A DNA stretch of 64,000 nucleotides, taken from the NCBI RefSeq assembly GCF_001421535.1, contig NZ_LMKN01000009.1:63695-127694 (forward strand), given 5' to 3'. The DNA comes from Sphingomonas sp. Leaf20 (GTDB lineage Bacteria; Pseudomonadota; Alphaproteobacteria; Sphingomonadales; Sphingomonadaceae). Position 1 is the first letter of the stretch; each line of letters opens with the position of its first letter. The notes beneath the pieces are model-generated. The model was not told where the DNA came from. It was given only the letters and a program-made list of their open reading frames with translations, and made no database searches. Of the stretch, positions 45,469-55,005 are shown piece by piece. Position numbers and translations under genes: made by a program.

Positions 45469-46818
45469 ATGAGCAACGACGATTTCGATGGCGCGCGCGA
45501 CCCGGCGCGCGCCGGTTCAGGGCGATCCGTCCCCAAGGGGCGCCTGTCGCGGCTCGGTGTGTTCGGGCGGATGGCGGGCGGCGTCGCGGGCGGTGTCGTC
45601 AGCGAGGGCGCGCGTCGGTTGGCGAGCGGGGAGCGGCCCCGCATGGCGGATCTGCTGATGACCCCCGCCAATGCGGTGCGCGTCGCTGACCAGCTGGCGC
45701 ATCTGCGTGGCGCGGCGATGAAGTTGGGGCAGATGGTGTCGATGGACGCGGGCGACATGCTCCCGCCCGAACTGGCTGCGATCCTGGCGCGCCTGCGCGA
45801 CAATGCGCACCATATGCCGCCGCCGCAGCTCGACCGCGTTCTCACCGCCGAATGGGGGCGCGACTGGCGGCGGCGCTTCGCGCACTTCCAGGCACACCCG
45901 ATCGCCGCGGCGTCGATCGGTCAGGTTCACCGCGCCAAACTGCCCGATGGGCGCATGCTGGCGATCAAGGTCCAGTATCCGGGGGTAAAGGAAAGCATTG
46001 ACGCCGATGTCGACAATGTCGCGACCTTGTTGCGCGTGTCGGGACTGCTGCCCAAGGGCCTCGATATCTCCGCACTGCTTGCTGACGCGAAGCGGCAGCT
46101 GCACGACGAGGCGGATTACGAGCGCGAAGGCGCCATGCTCGAACGCTATCGCGGGCTGGTAGGCGACGATCCCACGCTGATCGTGCCCAAGCTCGAGCCG
46201 GCCCTGTCGACATCGCGCGTTCTCGCGATGGACTATATCGAGTGCGTCCCGATCGAGACGCTCGATACCGAGCCGCAGGATGTCCGCGACAGGACGGTGG
46301 CGCGGCTGATTGCGCTGACCTTGCGCGAACTGCTCGACTGGCAGCTGATGCAGACCGATCCCAATTTCGCGAATTATCGCTGGCAGCCCGAGACGGGACG
46401 GATCGTGCTGCTCGATTTCGGCGCGGCGCGCGCGGTGCCCGCCGTCGTCGCCGACGGGTATCGGCGCCTCCTGGCCGCCGGGCTGGCCGGTGACCGCGAC
46501 GCGGTGCGCGACGCGGCTGTCGCGGCCGGGTTCCTGGGCGAGAATGCCGTCACTGCGCATCGACCGGCGATCGACCGGATGATCGACGTGATCCTTGAGG
46601 AGATGAACCGGACCGGCGCGTTCGACTTCGGCGATCGTGGATTTGTCTCCGTGTTGCGCGACGAAGGCACGACCGTCGCGCGCGACCGGGCGAGCTGGCA
46701 TATTCCGTCCGCGGACATGCTCCTGGTTCAGCGCAAGATCAGCGGTACCGCGCTGCTCGCCGCGCGGCTGAAGGCGCGTGTGGATGTTCGATCGATGGTG
46801 TCGGCCTATCTTCCCTGA
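45469..46818 (+). CDS. ABC1/UbiB-family atypical kinase
   Basis: This 449-aa protein has the ABC1 (AarF/UbiB) fold. RGAAMKLGQMVSMDAGDMLPPEL is the KxGQ N-terminal signature, AAASIGQVHRAKLPDGRMLAIKVQYPGV the Ala-rich nucleotide loop and Lys, and RIVLLDFGAARAV the metal-binding DFG. These ATPases support ubiquinone or lipid metabolism. Unlike UbiB itself, it ends without clear transmembrane helices, so its own target is unknown. It follows the SDR gene by 46 bp on the same strand, so co-transcription is possible. Confidence 0.88.
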   Translation: MSNDDFDGARDPARAGSGRSVPKGRLSRLGVFGRMAGGVAGGVVSEGARRLASGERPRMADLLMTPANAVRVADQLAHLRGAAMKLGQMVSMDAGDMLPPELAAILARLRDNAHHMPPPQLDRVLTAEWGRDWRRRFAHFQAHPIAAASIGQVHRAKLPDGRMLAIKVQYPGVKESIDADVDNVATLLRVSGLLPKGLDISALLADAKRQLHDEADYEREGAMLERYRGLVGDDPTLIVPKLEPALSTSRVLAMDYIECVPIETLDTEPQDVRDRTVARLIALTLRELLDWQLMQTDPNFANYRWQPETGRIVLLDFGAARAVPAVVADGYRRLLAAGLAGDRDAVRDAAVAAGFLGENAVTAHRPAIDRMIDVILEEMNRTGAFDFGDRGFVSVLRDEGTTVARDRASWHIPSADMLLVQRKISGTALLAARLKARVDVRSMVSAYLP

Positions 46819-46950
46819 CCTAGTAAGGCGATCACCGGACGCGATAATCCCGCTTTGGCGACCATAGCCTAGGCAGCTAATAGCATCACCAATGGTTCAA
46901 TGCGTATGAACGGCGATATTCGCGTCGCGCAAAGAGAGTTGGAGACTGGT

Positions 46951-49311
46951 ATGCGTAACAAACGCCCTGACGGGATCGAGGATTACAAGGGCGCCGCCGG
47001 CGGTTGGGGAGCCCTGCGTGCGGTCGCTGCATCGCTGAAGGCGCAGCAGATCGTGGTCCGTGGCGGCCAGACGCTGCTGAAATCGAACCAGCCCGACGGG
47101 TTCGACTGCCCGAGTTGTGCATGGCCCGACCCGAAGCACACGTCGTCGTTCGAATTCTGCGAAAACGGTGCGAAGGCTGTCGCGTGGGAATCCACCGCGA
47201 AACTGATCGGTGCGGACTTCTTTGCCGAGCACAGCGTTTCGGACATCTGGAAACAGAGCGATCACTGGATCGAGTCGCAGGGACGCGTCACTGAACCGTT
47301 GCGCTACAATGCGGCGACCGACCATTATGAGGTCGTGAGCTGGGATGAGGCGATTGCCGGCATCGGCGCGGGCCTCGCCGCGGTGCCCGATCCGAACCAG
47401 GCGGAATTCTACACCTCGGGTCGCTGCTCGAACGAGGCGGCGTTCCTGTACCAGCTGTTCGTGCGGCTGTACGGGACGAACAACTTTCCCGACTGTTCGA
47501 ACATGTGTCACGAGGCGACGTCGGTCGGTCTTCCGAAATCGATCGGGATCGGCAAGGGGACCGTCAGCCTCGAGGATTTCGATCATGCCGATCTGATCCT
47601 CTCGATCGGTCATAACCCGGGGACGAACCATCCGCGGATGATGGCGACGCTGCGCGAGGTATCGCGCCGCGGCGGCAAGATCATCGTGTTCAATCCGCTG
47701 AAGGAGCGCTCGCTCGAGCGGTTCGAGTCGCCACAGTCGGTGGTCGAGATGGCGACCGGCACTTCGACCCAGATCGCCAGCAGCTATCTCCAGGTCAAGG
47801 TCGGTGGCGATGCCGCGGCGCTGAAGGGCATTGCCAAGGCACTCGTCGCGCTCGACGACGCGGCACGCAGTTCGGGCGGCGCGCCGGCGCTCGACCATGC
47901 GTTCATCGCCGAACATACCGCGGGGCTCGATGCGTACATCGCCGATCTGGCGGCGGCCGACTGGACCGACATCGAACAGGCGAGCGGTCTGTCACGTGCC
48001 GATCTTGAAGACGTCGCGCGGATCTACGCGACCTCGAAGGCGACGATCGCGTGCTACGGCATGGGGATCACGCAGCACCGCACGGGTACGAGCAACGTGC
48101 AGCAGCTCGCCAACCTGCTGCTGCTGCGCGGCAATATGGGCCGGCCGGGCGCGGGGATCTGCCCGCTGCGGGGCCATAGCAACGTTCAGGGCGACCGTAC
48201 GGTCGGCATCACCGAGCGGCCAATGCCGCTGTTGCTGGACCGGATGCGCGACGTGTTCAACTTCGAACCACCCCGCGAGCATGGTCATTCGGTGGTCGAA
48301 AGCATCGCCGCGATGCGCGACGGCAAGGCCAAGGCGATCGTCTGCCTCGGCGGCAACCTCGCGATCGCCTCGTCCGATCCGCAGGCGTGCGCAGAGGGTT
48401 TTCGCAACCTCGATCTCGCAGCACACATCACGACCAAGCTGAACCGGACGATGCTGTTGATGGCGAAGGACACGTACATCCTGCCATGCCTCGGACGCAC
48501 CGAACTCGACACGCAGGCGAGCGGGCCGCAGTCGGTCACCGTCGAGGATTCGATGTCGATGGTGCACGCGTCGCGCGGCTTCCTGATGCCGCCGGGCGAG
48601 AATGTGAAGTCCGAGATCTGGATCGTCGCCGAGATCGCCAAGGCGACGCTGAAGGGCAAGGGGGGGATCGACTGGGACGGCTACGCCGCGAATTACGATC
48701 TCATCCGGGACAAGATCGAGGCGGTCTTTCCCGATTTTGCCAACTATAACGAGCGCATTCGCCAGCCGGGCGGGTTCCATCTTCCCAACTCCGCTGCGTT
48801 GCGGATCTGGAAGACGGAAAGCGGAAAGGCGAACTTCATCGTCGCCGAGGGGGTCCAGAAGGACGAGACGGCGAACGAGCCGAATGTCCTGCGCCTGACC
48901 ACGCTCCGCGCGCACGACCAGTACAATACGACGATCTACAGTCTGGACGATCGCTATCGCGGCGTGTTTGGCCGTCGCGACGTGTTGTTCATGAACGAAC
49001 GAGACATGGCCCGGCTGGGCTATGCCGAGGGCGACGTGGTGGACGTCGCCACCGCGCTGCAATTTGCCGCGCCGGACCGCGTCGTGCAGAAGCTGACGCT
49101 GGTCCGCTATGCACTGCCCGATGGGTGTATCGCGTCCTATTACCCCGAGACGCAGCCGCTGATCGCGCTCGAGGATCACGATCCGCAGAGCTTCACGCCG
49201 TCCTACAAGTCGGTGCCGGTGGTGGTCCGGCCGGCTGAAGCAGACATGGGCGTCGAGCGCGGCGTCGTTCGGGAAGGCGTGGTGGGGCAGCAGGAACGCG
49301 TACCGGCATGA
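46951..49311 (+). CDS. YdeP/FdhF-type molybdopterin oxidoreductase
   Basis: This 786-aa enzyme binds bis-MGD molybdenum. An N-terminal Fe-S region has FDCPSCAWPD and EFCENGAKA (Cys53, Cys56, Cys70), one short of the usual four-Cys pattern in this stretch. MCHEATSVGL at Cys186-His187 sits where FdhH has its selenocysteine-His pair, so Cys may ligate Mo. Later blocks include LILSIGHNPGTNHPRMM and GMGITQHRTGTSNVQQLANLLLLRGNMGRPGAGICPLRGHSNVQGDRTVG (partly quoted). A formate-type substrate is inferred. No signal peptide. ATG 46951 follows GGAG; ATG 46900 is earlier but has no site. It is coupled to the channel gene. Confidence 0.88.
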   Translation: MRNKRPDGIEDYKGAAGGWGALRAVAASLKAQQIVVRGGQTLLKSNQPDGFDCPSCAWPDPKHTSSFEFCENGAKAVAWESTAKLIGADFFAEHSVSDIWKQSDHWIESQGRVTEPLRYNAATDHYEVVSWDEAIAGIGAGLAAVPDPNQAEFYTSGRCSNEAAFLYQLFVRLYGTNNFPDCSNMCHEATSVGLPKSIGIGKGTVSLEDFDHADLILSIGHNPGTNHPRMMATLREVSRRGGKIIVFNPLKERSLERFESPQSVVEMATGTSTQIASSYLQVKVGGDAAALKGIAKALVALDDAARSSGGAPALDHAFIAEHTAGLDAYIADLAAADWTDIEQASGLSRADLEDVARIYATSKATIACYGMGITQHRTGTSNVQQLANLLLLRGNMGRPGAGICPLRGHSNVQGDRTVGITERPMPLLLDRMRDVFNFEPPREHGHSVVESIAAMRDGKAKAIVCLGGNLAIASSDPQACAEGFRNLDLAAHITTKLNRTMLLMAKDTYILPCLGRTELDTQASGPQSVTVEDSMSMVHASRGFLMPPGENVKSEIWIVAEIAKATLKGKGGIDWDGYAANYDLIRDKIEAVFPDFANYNERIRQPGGFHLPNSAALRIWKTESGKANFIVAEGVQKDETANEPNVLRLTTLRAHDQYNTTIYSLDDRYRGVFGRRDVLFMNERDMARLGYAEGDVVDVATALQFAAPDRVVQKLTLVRYALPDGCIASYYPETQPLIALEDHDPQSFTPSYKSVPVVVRPAEADMGVERGVVREGVVGQQERVPA

Positions 49312-50102
49312 GTGCGGGCTATACGCCGCTGATTGAAACCTATGCCGAAACCGCTGCCGCCAAGATGGCGGCATTGCGTCGATCGCCAGGCGGGTTTTTC
49401 GTCGGGGCGATGCTGGCGGGAACGTATATCGGTATCGCGATGATCCTTGCGCTGAGCGCCGCCGCGGGGCTGGATGCAGGGATCAGACCGCTTGTGATGG
49501 GCGCGACGTTCGGCGTCGGGCTGGTGCTGACGGTATTTGCCGGCGCCGAATTGTTCACGGGCTATGTCATGTATCTCGGGTTCGGGCTTGCGCGCAGGAC
49601 GATCACCGCGAGCCAGGCGATTAGTCTCGTGGTCGTGGTGTGGATCGGCAATCTCGTCGGCGGCATCATGCTCGCGGCGATCTTCGCTGCCTGCGGGGAC
49701 GGGCCCGTGTTCGATCACGCCGACACGATGTTCAGCGCGTTCGTCGCGCACAAGGTCGACGCCGACGCGGGCGCGCTGTTTGCGCGTGCCGTGCTCTGCA
49801 ACTGGCTCGTGTGTCTGGCAATCTGGACGTCGGCGCGGATGAAGGGGGATGCCGCGAAGTGCATCGGCATGGCCTGGATCCTGCTGGCGTTCGTCGCGCC
49901 CGGTTTCGAGCATTCGGTCGCGAACATGACCGCACTGACGCTGGCGTTGATGATGCCCGACGCGTCGATCGCCCTTGGCGGGGCATTGCGCAACCTGGCC
50001 ATCGTCAGCGCCGGCAACATCGTCGGTGCGCTGGTGTTTGTCGTTGCGGCGTATATGGCGATCGCACGAACCGAAGAGGCGCCGTCGACGGACCGCGGCT
50101 GA
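49308..50102 (+). CDS. Formate/nitrite transporter (FocA/NirC family)
   Basis: This 264-aa inner-membrane pentameric channel has six helices. FFVGAMLAGTYIGIAMILAL, AELFTGYVMYLGFG and the signature FVAPGFEHSVANM with the gating His are present, and the Lys of FVAHKVDAD corresponds to FocA Lys156. It could carry formate, nitrite or another small anion. Its ATG overlaps the stop of the molybdoenzyme gene (ATGA), so the two proteins are made together, which suggests the channel moves that enzyme's substrate or product. Confidence 0.9.
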   Translation: MSAGYTPLIETYAETAAAKMAALRRSPGGFFVGAMLAGTYIGIAMILALSAAAGLDAGIRPLVMGATFGVGLVLTVFAGAELFTGYVMYLGFGLARRTITASQAISLVVVVWIGNLVGGIMLAAIFAACGDGPVFDHADTMFSAFVAHKVDADAGALFARAVLCNWLVCLAIWTSARMKGDAAKCIGMAWILLAFVAPGFEHSVANMTALTLALMMPDASIALGGALRNLAIVSAGNIVGALVFVVAAYMAIARTEEAPSTDRG

Positions 50103-50116
50103 GACGAGGAGGGGGC

Positions 50117-50368
50117 GTGGCCAAGAAGCATTACCTGACGGCCACGCTTCCCGACGGCTATGTGAAGACGATCGGCCCCACGGCCACGCCATTCACCCAC
50201 TATTGGCGGATCGTCGCCGTGCTGGCGAACGGCCGAACCGAGGTCTTCTGGGGCCATACCAAGACGCTTGCCGAGGCAAAGCGAAAGCGGACCGCGGCGG
50301 CCGATGCGGCGAGCCAGCGAGGATGGGTGTCGCACCAGTTTGAAATCGTCGAGGTCGTGCGGACGTAA
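50117..50368 (+). CDS. Small hypothetical protein, 83 aa
   Basis: A small soluble protein starting at GTG 50117, preceded by the strong site GAGGAGGG. It reads VAKKHYLTATLPDGYVKTIGPT, then HYWRIVAVLANGRTEVFWGHTKTLAEAKRKR. The pattern, with a Trp-rich beta part and a basic helix, suggests a compact nucleic-acid- or protein-binding domain; I do not recognise a family. It begins 14 bp after the channel gene and is probably in that operon. Confidence 0.7.
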   Translation: MAKKHYLTATLPDGYVKTIGPTATPFTHYWRIVAVLANGRTEVFWGHTKTLAEAKRKRTAAADAASQRGWVSHQFEIVEVVRT

Positions 50369-50470
50369 AGGCCGGAGCGAACCGGCGTCCTTTGTAGCCG
50401 TGCCTGAGCGACGCCAGGCACACGCTGCCTCCCCGGACCGACGTGCTGCGATGGCCGTCAAACGCAGAAC

Positions 50471-50501
50471 GACCGCCCTTCGCTGGATAGCGCGGGCGGT
50501 C
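50471..50501 (+). terminator. Hairpin in the convergent gap
   Basis: GACCGCCC (50471-50478) and GGGCGGTC (50494-50501) are exact reverse complements around a 15-base loop, in the 177-bp gap between the small gene and the convergent catalase. No clear T-run is seen. Confidence 0.4.
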
Positions 50502-50515
50502 GAACGTCGACGGTC

Positions 50516-50538
50516 GGGCACCAGCCGCGCTGGTGCCC
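50516..50538 (-). terminator. Strong hairpin after the catalase gene
   Basis: GGGCACCAG and CTGGTGCCC form a perfect 9-bp stem around a 5-base loop, 8 bp beyond the catalase stop codon. Its position and stability suit a terminator for the catalase mRNA, although a T-run is missing. Confidence 0.55.
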
Positions 50539-50545
50539 CTCCGGA

Positions 50546-52612
50546 TCAGGCGAGCGTGCGAACGCCGGGCTCGCGATCCCAATAGCGCTTCGTGCCAGCC
50601 GTCGCGATCGCATTCAGATCGACGACGCCCGCGTCGGATTCGACGCCAGCCTTGTCGAGCAGCGGCTTTGCTGCGGCATTGGCACCGATCGCCTTGAGGT
50701 GACCAAAGGCATCCATGACCCACTGGACCGCGGCGCCTTCCTTGAGCAGCGTCTTGCAGCCCTCGGCCGAAAGGATGACCGCGACCGCATCGAAGATTTG
50801 CGACGGGCTGCCCGCGAGCTGGCCCTGTGCCTTCTTCATGCTGCCATCGGCGAGCTTGGCACCGCCGACCTTCGGCGCGACGAGGACCGGCTTGCCGCCG
50901 GCACCCTCGACTGCCGCAACGACCGCGTCGATCTCGCCACCGTCCGAACCGTCGGCGATCAGGATGCCGACCTGACGACCCTCAAGCGTGTCCTTCATGT
51001 TCTGCTGGATCGACAGCGCCGGGCTAGGCGCCATGTCGACCGGCTCACGGAAGGCGGGGTTCGCTGCGGGCAGGTCGATACCGAGACCATCCGCCACGCG
51101 GCTCGCCAACTCCTCGTTGACGTTGCGCAGGTTGGCGACGGTGCGCTCCTGAACATGCGCGAGGCCGACCTTCGACAGTTCGAAGGTGAAGGCCGACGCG
51201 ATATGCGCCTTCTCGTTATCCGTCGCCGACACCCAGAACAGCCGTGCCTGGCTGTAATGATCCCCGAACAGTTCGGCACGCATCCGCAGCTTTTCGCCCT
51301 GCTCGTCCGCACCGGTCGGGTTCGTCGTGGTCACGAAGCCCTTTGGCGACTCGCGTGGGCCACCGTCTTCGCCGACGACCGACAGGCTATTCGGCTCGTA
51401 ATTGGCACGACCCTTTGGCACCTTGGTCTGCATCATGCCGTCACGCTGGAAATTGCCGGCGGGGCTGCGCGGTGCGTTGACCGGAATCTGGTGGAAGTTC
51501 GTGGTGCCGAGACGCGACTTCTGCGTGTCGAGATAGCTGAACAGGCGACCCTGCAGCAGCGGATCGTTCGAGAAATCGATCCCGGGGACGATGTTGGTCG
51601 GCAGGAACGCAACCTGCTCCGTCTCGGCAAAGAAGTTGTCGACGTTGCGGTCGAGCACCATCCGCCCGATGATCCGGACAGGAACGTCCTCCTCGGGGAT
51701 CAGCTTGGTCGAATCGAGCACGTCATAGGGCTGCGCCTCGGCAAACGCCTTGTCGAACACCTGGATGCCGAGCTCCCACTCCGGGAAGTCGCCGGTGTCG
51801 ATCGCTTCCCACAGGTCGCGACGATGGTAATCGTTGTCCGCGGCCTGCAGCTTGAGCGTCTCGTCCCAGATCGTCGACTGGAGACCGAGCTTGGGCTTCC
51901 AGTGGAACTTGACGAAGCTCGACTTGCCTTCCTCGTTCACGAGCTGGAACGTGTGGACGCCGAAGCCTTCCATCATCCGCAACGAACGCGGCAGGGTGCG
52001 GTCAGACATCGCCCACATCTGCATGTGCGTCGATTCAGGCGTCAGCGACGCCCAGTCCCAGAAGGTGTCGTGCGCCGAACCCGCCTGCGGATAGGCGCGG
52101 TCGGCCTCCATCTTCACCGAATGGATCAGGTCGGGGAACTTGATCGCATCCTGGATGAAGAACACCGGGATGTTGTTGCCGACGAGATCCCAATTGCCCT
52201 CGGTCGTGTAGAACTTGACCGCGAAGCCGCGCACGTCGCGCGGGGTGTCGACCGAACCGGCACCGCCAGCGACTGTCGAAAAGCGCGTGAAGAGCTCGGT
52301 CTTCGTGCCCTTCTTGAACACTGCCGCCTTGGTCAGGTCGGAAATGTCGTCGGTCGCCTCGAAATAGCCGTGCGCACCCGATCCGCGAGCATGGACGATC
52401 CGCTCGGGGATGCGCTCGTGATCGAAGTGGAAGATCTTCTCGCGCAGCACGAAATCCTCGAGCAGTGTCGGGCCGCGCGCGCCGGACTTCAGGCTGTTCT
52501 GGTTGTCGGATACGGGGACGCCGTGATTGGTGGTCAAAACGGGTACGTCGCCGCCCGCCTGCTGGTGCGTTTCACCACCGTTGCCGGGGTTACGCTGTTC
52601 GATGTCGCTCAT
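50546..52612 (-). CDS. katE: Large-subunit catalase HPII (KatE)
   Basis: This 688-aa clade-2 haem catalase degrades H2O2 in the cytosol. [22 protein letters not shown] carries distal His74, [13 protein letters not shown] the distal Asn, and [13 protein letters not shown] the haem-ligand Tyr with its Arg. The C-terminal domain (about 545-688; [27 protein letters not shown]) is the flavodoxin/DJ-1-like part found only in large-subunit catalases. The length, shorter than E. coli HPII at 753, reflects a short N-terminus. A candidate general-stress (EcfG) promoter lies 39 bp upstream, which would fit stationary-phase or stress induction. Confidence 0.95.
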   Translation of the reverse strand: MSDIEQRNPGNGGETHQQAGGDVPVLTTNHGVPVSDNQNSLKSGARGPTLLEDFVLREKIFHFDHERIPERIVHARGSGAHGYFEATDDISDLTKAAVFKKGTKTELFTRFSTVAGGAGSVDTPRDVRGFAVKFYTTEGNWDLVGNNIPVFFIQDAIKFPDLIHSVKMEADRAYPQAGSAHDTFWDWASLTPESTHMQMWAMSDRTLPRSLRMMEGFGVHTFQLVNEEGKSSFVKFHWKPKLGLQSTIWDETLKLQAADNDYHRRDLWEAIDTGDFPEWELGIQVFDKAFAEAQPYDVLDSTKLIPEEDVPVRIIGRMVLDRNVDNFFAETEQVAFLPTNIVPGIDFSNDPLLQGRLFSYLDTQKSRLGTTNFHQIPVNAPRSPAGNFQRDGMMQTKVPKGRANYEPNSLSVVGEDGGPRESPKGFVTTTNPTGADEQGEKLRMRAELFGDHYSQARLFWVSATDNEKAHIASAFTFELSKVGLAHVQERTVANLRNVNEELASRVADGLGIDLPAANPAFREPVDMAPSPALSIQQNMKDTLEGRQVGILIADGSDGGEIDAVVAAVEGAGGKPVLVAPKVGGAKLADGSMKKAQGQLAGSPSQIFDAVAVILSAEGCKTLLKEGAAVQWVMDAFGHLKAIGANAAAKPLLDKAGVESDAGVVDLNAIATAGTKRYWDREPGVRTLA

Positions 52613-52650
52613 TGCGGATCCTTGCTGTCGAGGACGATAGTCGCGCAGTT

Positions 52651-52676
52651 AACGAGCGATACGCGTGCCCGGGTCC
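52651..52676 (-). promoter_or_regulatory. Candidate EcfG general-stress promoter of katE
   Basis: On the minus strand, GGACC is followed by 17 bases and CGTT. The alphaproteobacterial EcfG consensus is GGAAC-N17-CGTT, so there is one mismatch. The -10 element ends about 39 bp before the catalase ATG, a normal promoter distance. Confidence 0.5.
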
Positions 52677-52708
52677 ATCGTGCTGCGACGGAATTAGCCT
52701 GCTTCAGA

Positions 52709-52948
52709 TTAGGCGTGATGCATATTGACGGCACCAGGCGGCATCGATCGGCGCGTGCTCCGGGCTTTGGCGCGGCGGATGGTGCTGACCAGGCGCCACA
52801 GCAGGATGAACCCGATCGCGAGCAGCATCAGCGCGCCGAACACCAGCGCGAGATAGAAGCCCGGGGCAAGCCACGCGGAGCGTATCGCGGCCACCGCGGG
52901 GGCAGCGCGGAGGGATATCGATGATGCACCGGCGTCGATCGCTGTCAT
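52709..52948 (-). CDS. Small single-helix membrane protein
   Basis: A 79-aa protein with one clear transmembrane helix (LAPGFYLALVFGALMLLAIGFILLWRLV) followed by a basic tail (STIRRAKARSTRR). I recognise no family. The positive-inside rule puts the tail in the cytoplasm. It lies between the catalase gene and the end of the glycosidase operon, on the same strand; a hairpin precedes it. It may be a stress-associated small protein, but nothing in the sequence proves it. Confidence 0.5.
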   Translation of the reverse strand: MTAIDAGASSISLRAAPAVAAIRSAWLAPGFYLALVFGALMLLAIGFILLWRLVSTIRRAKARSTRRSMPPGAVNMHHA

Positions 52949-52960
52949 GACCTGTCCCCG

Positions 52961-52992
52961 GCGCGGGGTATGGAGCCATCGAGTCCCCGCGC
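52961..52992 (-). terminator. Hairpin after the glycosidase operon
   Basis: GCGCGGGG (52961-52968) and CCCCGCGC (52985-52992) are exact reverse complements around a 16-base loop, about 60 bp past the GH29 stop. It may end the operon; there is no clear T-run. Confidence 0.4.
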
Positions 52993-53049
52993 CTGGTCGA
53001 TGATATGCCTCCGGATTATTGCAGGTGTGGGACAGGCCTCATCCTGGCG

Positions 53050-54990
53050 TCAGCGCGCCTGCACGATGCGTGGCCGGAACGCGCCGATCCCGGCGATCGC
53101 GAGACGACGCGCAGGAATCGCGGTCTCGGCAAAGCTGAACCGCAGGAACCGCGTCGCGACCGGCGCTTCGAAGGCGATGCGCTGTGTCGCGAGCGCATAG
53201 GCGATGTTGGGAAGTTCGCCCGAGCCCGCCTCGCGCCAAGTCTTGCCGTCGGTGCTGATCTCGACCCGGTAGGCCTTGGGGGGCGCGGTATCTGCCATGA
53301 CCGCGCGCGACGGCGTCAGGCTGAACCCCGCGAGCGTCTCGGTCGCGCCGAGATCGATCGTGACGAGGGCGGGCATGCCGGGCCGCGGTGCGGGGACCGC
53401 CCAGCGGGTTGCGGCGTCGGTGTCGAGCAGCGCTTCCGCGCCGGGTGCGGAGGCGGCGGCGATCGACCAGCCGGCGGTCGGAACGATGCTTGCATCGCTT
53501 TCGACGACGGGGGCGACGGGAACGGGCGCGACCTGACGGAACAGCGCGACCTCGCGAATGGCGGGGCAGGCGGGCGCCTCGAGGATACGTAGCCGCAGAC
53601 GGCGCGCGGTGACGGGCTCGGCGAGACGGATGATCCGCTGCGCGCCGATGCCCTGATGCTGCGCGAGTTCGCGCCACTGGCCACCCACCTCTGCGTCCAC
53701 CGCAAACCGCGTCACGCGCACGCCGAGCGGCAGATATTCGCGCAGGCGGATGAGATCGAATGTGCGTCCGGGCGGCAGGTCGAGGACGAGGCTGGGGGTG
53801 GTGACCCCGTCCGGGGTCGACCAATAGCTGTCAGCCGCGCCGTCGAGGACCTTGGCGGGCGCGAAACTCGGGCCGCGCGCATGGCTGGCGGAGGCGACGG
53901 CGCCCCGGGCAAGGTCGCGCGCGAAGGTGGCGGCCTGCGCGGTGCCGAATGACTTCAAGACTGCGACGTCGATATCGGCGAGTTTGCCGCGACGGTCGGG
54001 TGGCAGGTTGAGGTTGAGGTTGGTGCCGCGTCCGACCGACTCGTCGTGGAGCTTCACGAGGCGTTCGGGCGACTTGACCTTCGAATCCTCGTCCGCGTGA
54101 TAGAACCAGCCGGGGCGGATCGAGACGTCGGTCTCGGCCGGCCACCAGAGCGGCGCGGCGCGCACGCCCGAATTGCCCTCGCTCTGGACATAGGGATGGT
54201 TCGGCATGGTCGGCCAGCAGGGATCACCCGCGACGCCGTCCTCGTTGCCGACCCAGCGGACGTCGGCGCCAAGCGGGTCGAAGGTGCAGGCCATCGGCTG
54301 ATGCTGATGCACCAGCGCGACGATCGACGGCCAGTTGTAATATTTCGGCGCATCGATCTTCCGCGTGTCGCGCGCGCCGCCATAATAGCCGTCGCCGCCA
54401 TTGGCGCCATCGAACCAGAATTCGAACAGCGTCCCGTAGCGCGTGCAGAGCTCGACCACCTGCTTGCGGAAATAGTCGACATAGGCCGGGCGGCCATATT
54501 CGGGGTGGTTGCGATCCCAGGGCGAGAGGTAGAGCCCGAAGTCGAGCCCGCCGCGGCGCGTCGCACGCTCCATCTCGCCGACCACATCGCCCTTGCCGGC
54601 CTTGTACGGGCTGTTGCGGATGCAATGCTCGGTCAGCATCGTCGGCCAGAGGCAGAACCCGTCATGATGCTTGGCGGTCAGGATGATGCCGCGCATCCCG
54701 CCAGCCTTTGCGGCGGCGACGATCTGATCGGGGTCGAAATCGGTCGGGTCGAAGAGCTTGGGATCCTCGTCGCCATAGCCCCATTCGCGATCGGTGAACG
54801 TGTTGATCGAGAAATGGACAAAGGCATATTGCTCGCGCGCATGCCAGGCGAGCTGCCGCTTCGACGGCGTCGCCCCCCATGGTCGTGGGGCAGGCTGGCG
54901 TGCCGCACCCAGCGCGGGAGCGGTCGCTGCGGTCGCGGTTGCAGCGACGCTCGAGGCGAGCAGGCGGCGGCGGGAAACTTCGGTCATCAT
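53050..54990 (-). CDS. GH29 alpha-L-fucosidase with C-terminal discoidin domain
   Basis: This 646-aa enzyme has a signal with SRRRLLASSVAATATAATAPALG (Tat-like). The GH29 barrel shows HHDGFCLWPT (about 108-117) and FWFDGANGGDG with nucleophile Asp194. The NPDQPMACTFD-type stretch appears as HQHQPMACTFDPLGADVRW. From about residue 360, F5/8-type (discoidin) sandwiches follow (SYWSTPDGVTTPSLVLDLPPGRTFDLIRLREYL, partly quoted; then TLAGFSLTPSR). It would remove alpha-linked fucose, for example the core alpha-1,3 residue of plant N-glycans. It is last in the operon, 15 bp after the GH92 gene. Confidence 0.92.
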   Translation of the reverse strand: MMTEVSRRRLLASSVAATATAATAPALGAARQPAPRPWGATPSKRQLAWHAREQYAFVHFSINTFTDREWGYGDEDPKLFDPTDFDPDQIVAAAKAGGMRGIILTAKHHDGFCLWPTMLTEHCIRNSPYKAGKGDVVGEMERATRRGGLDFGLYLSPWDRNHPEYGRPAYVDYFRKQVVELCTRYGTLFEFWFDGANGGDGYYGGARDTRKIDAPKYYNWPSIVALVHQHQPMACTFDPLGADVRWVGNEDGVAGDPCWPTMPNHPYVQSEGNSGVRAAPLWWPAETDVSIRPGWFYHADEDSKVKSPERLVKLHDESVGRGTNLNLNLPPDRRGKLADIDVAVLKSFGTAQAATFARDLARGAVASASHARGPSFAPAKVLDGAADSYWSTPDGVTTPSLVLDLPPGRTFDLIRLREYLPLGVRVTRFAVDAEVGGQWRELAQHQGIGAQRIIRLAEPVTARRLRLRILEAPACPAIREVALFRQVAPVPVAPVVESDASIVPTAGWSIAAASAPGAEALLDTDAATRWAVPAPRPGMPALVTIDLGATETLAGFSLTPSRAVMADTAPPKAYRVEISTDGKTWREAGSGELPNIAYALATQRIAFEAPVATRFLRFSFAETAIPARRLAIAGIGAFRPRIVQAR

Positions 54991-55005
54991 CGTCTCCGGG
55001 GGGAC

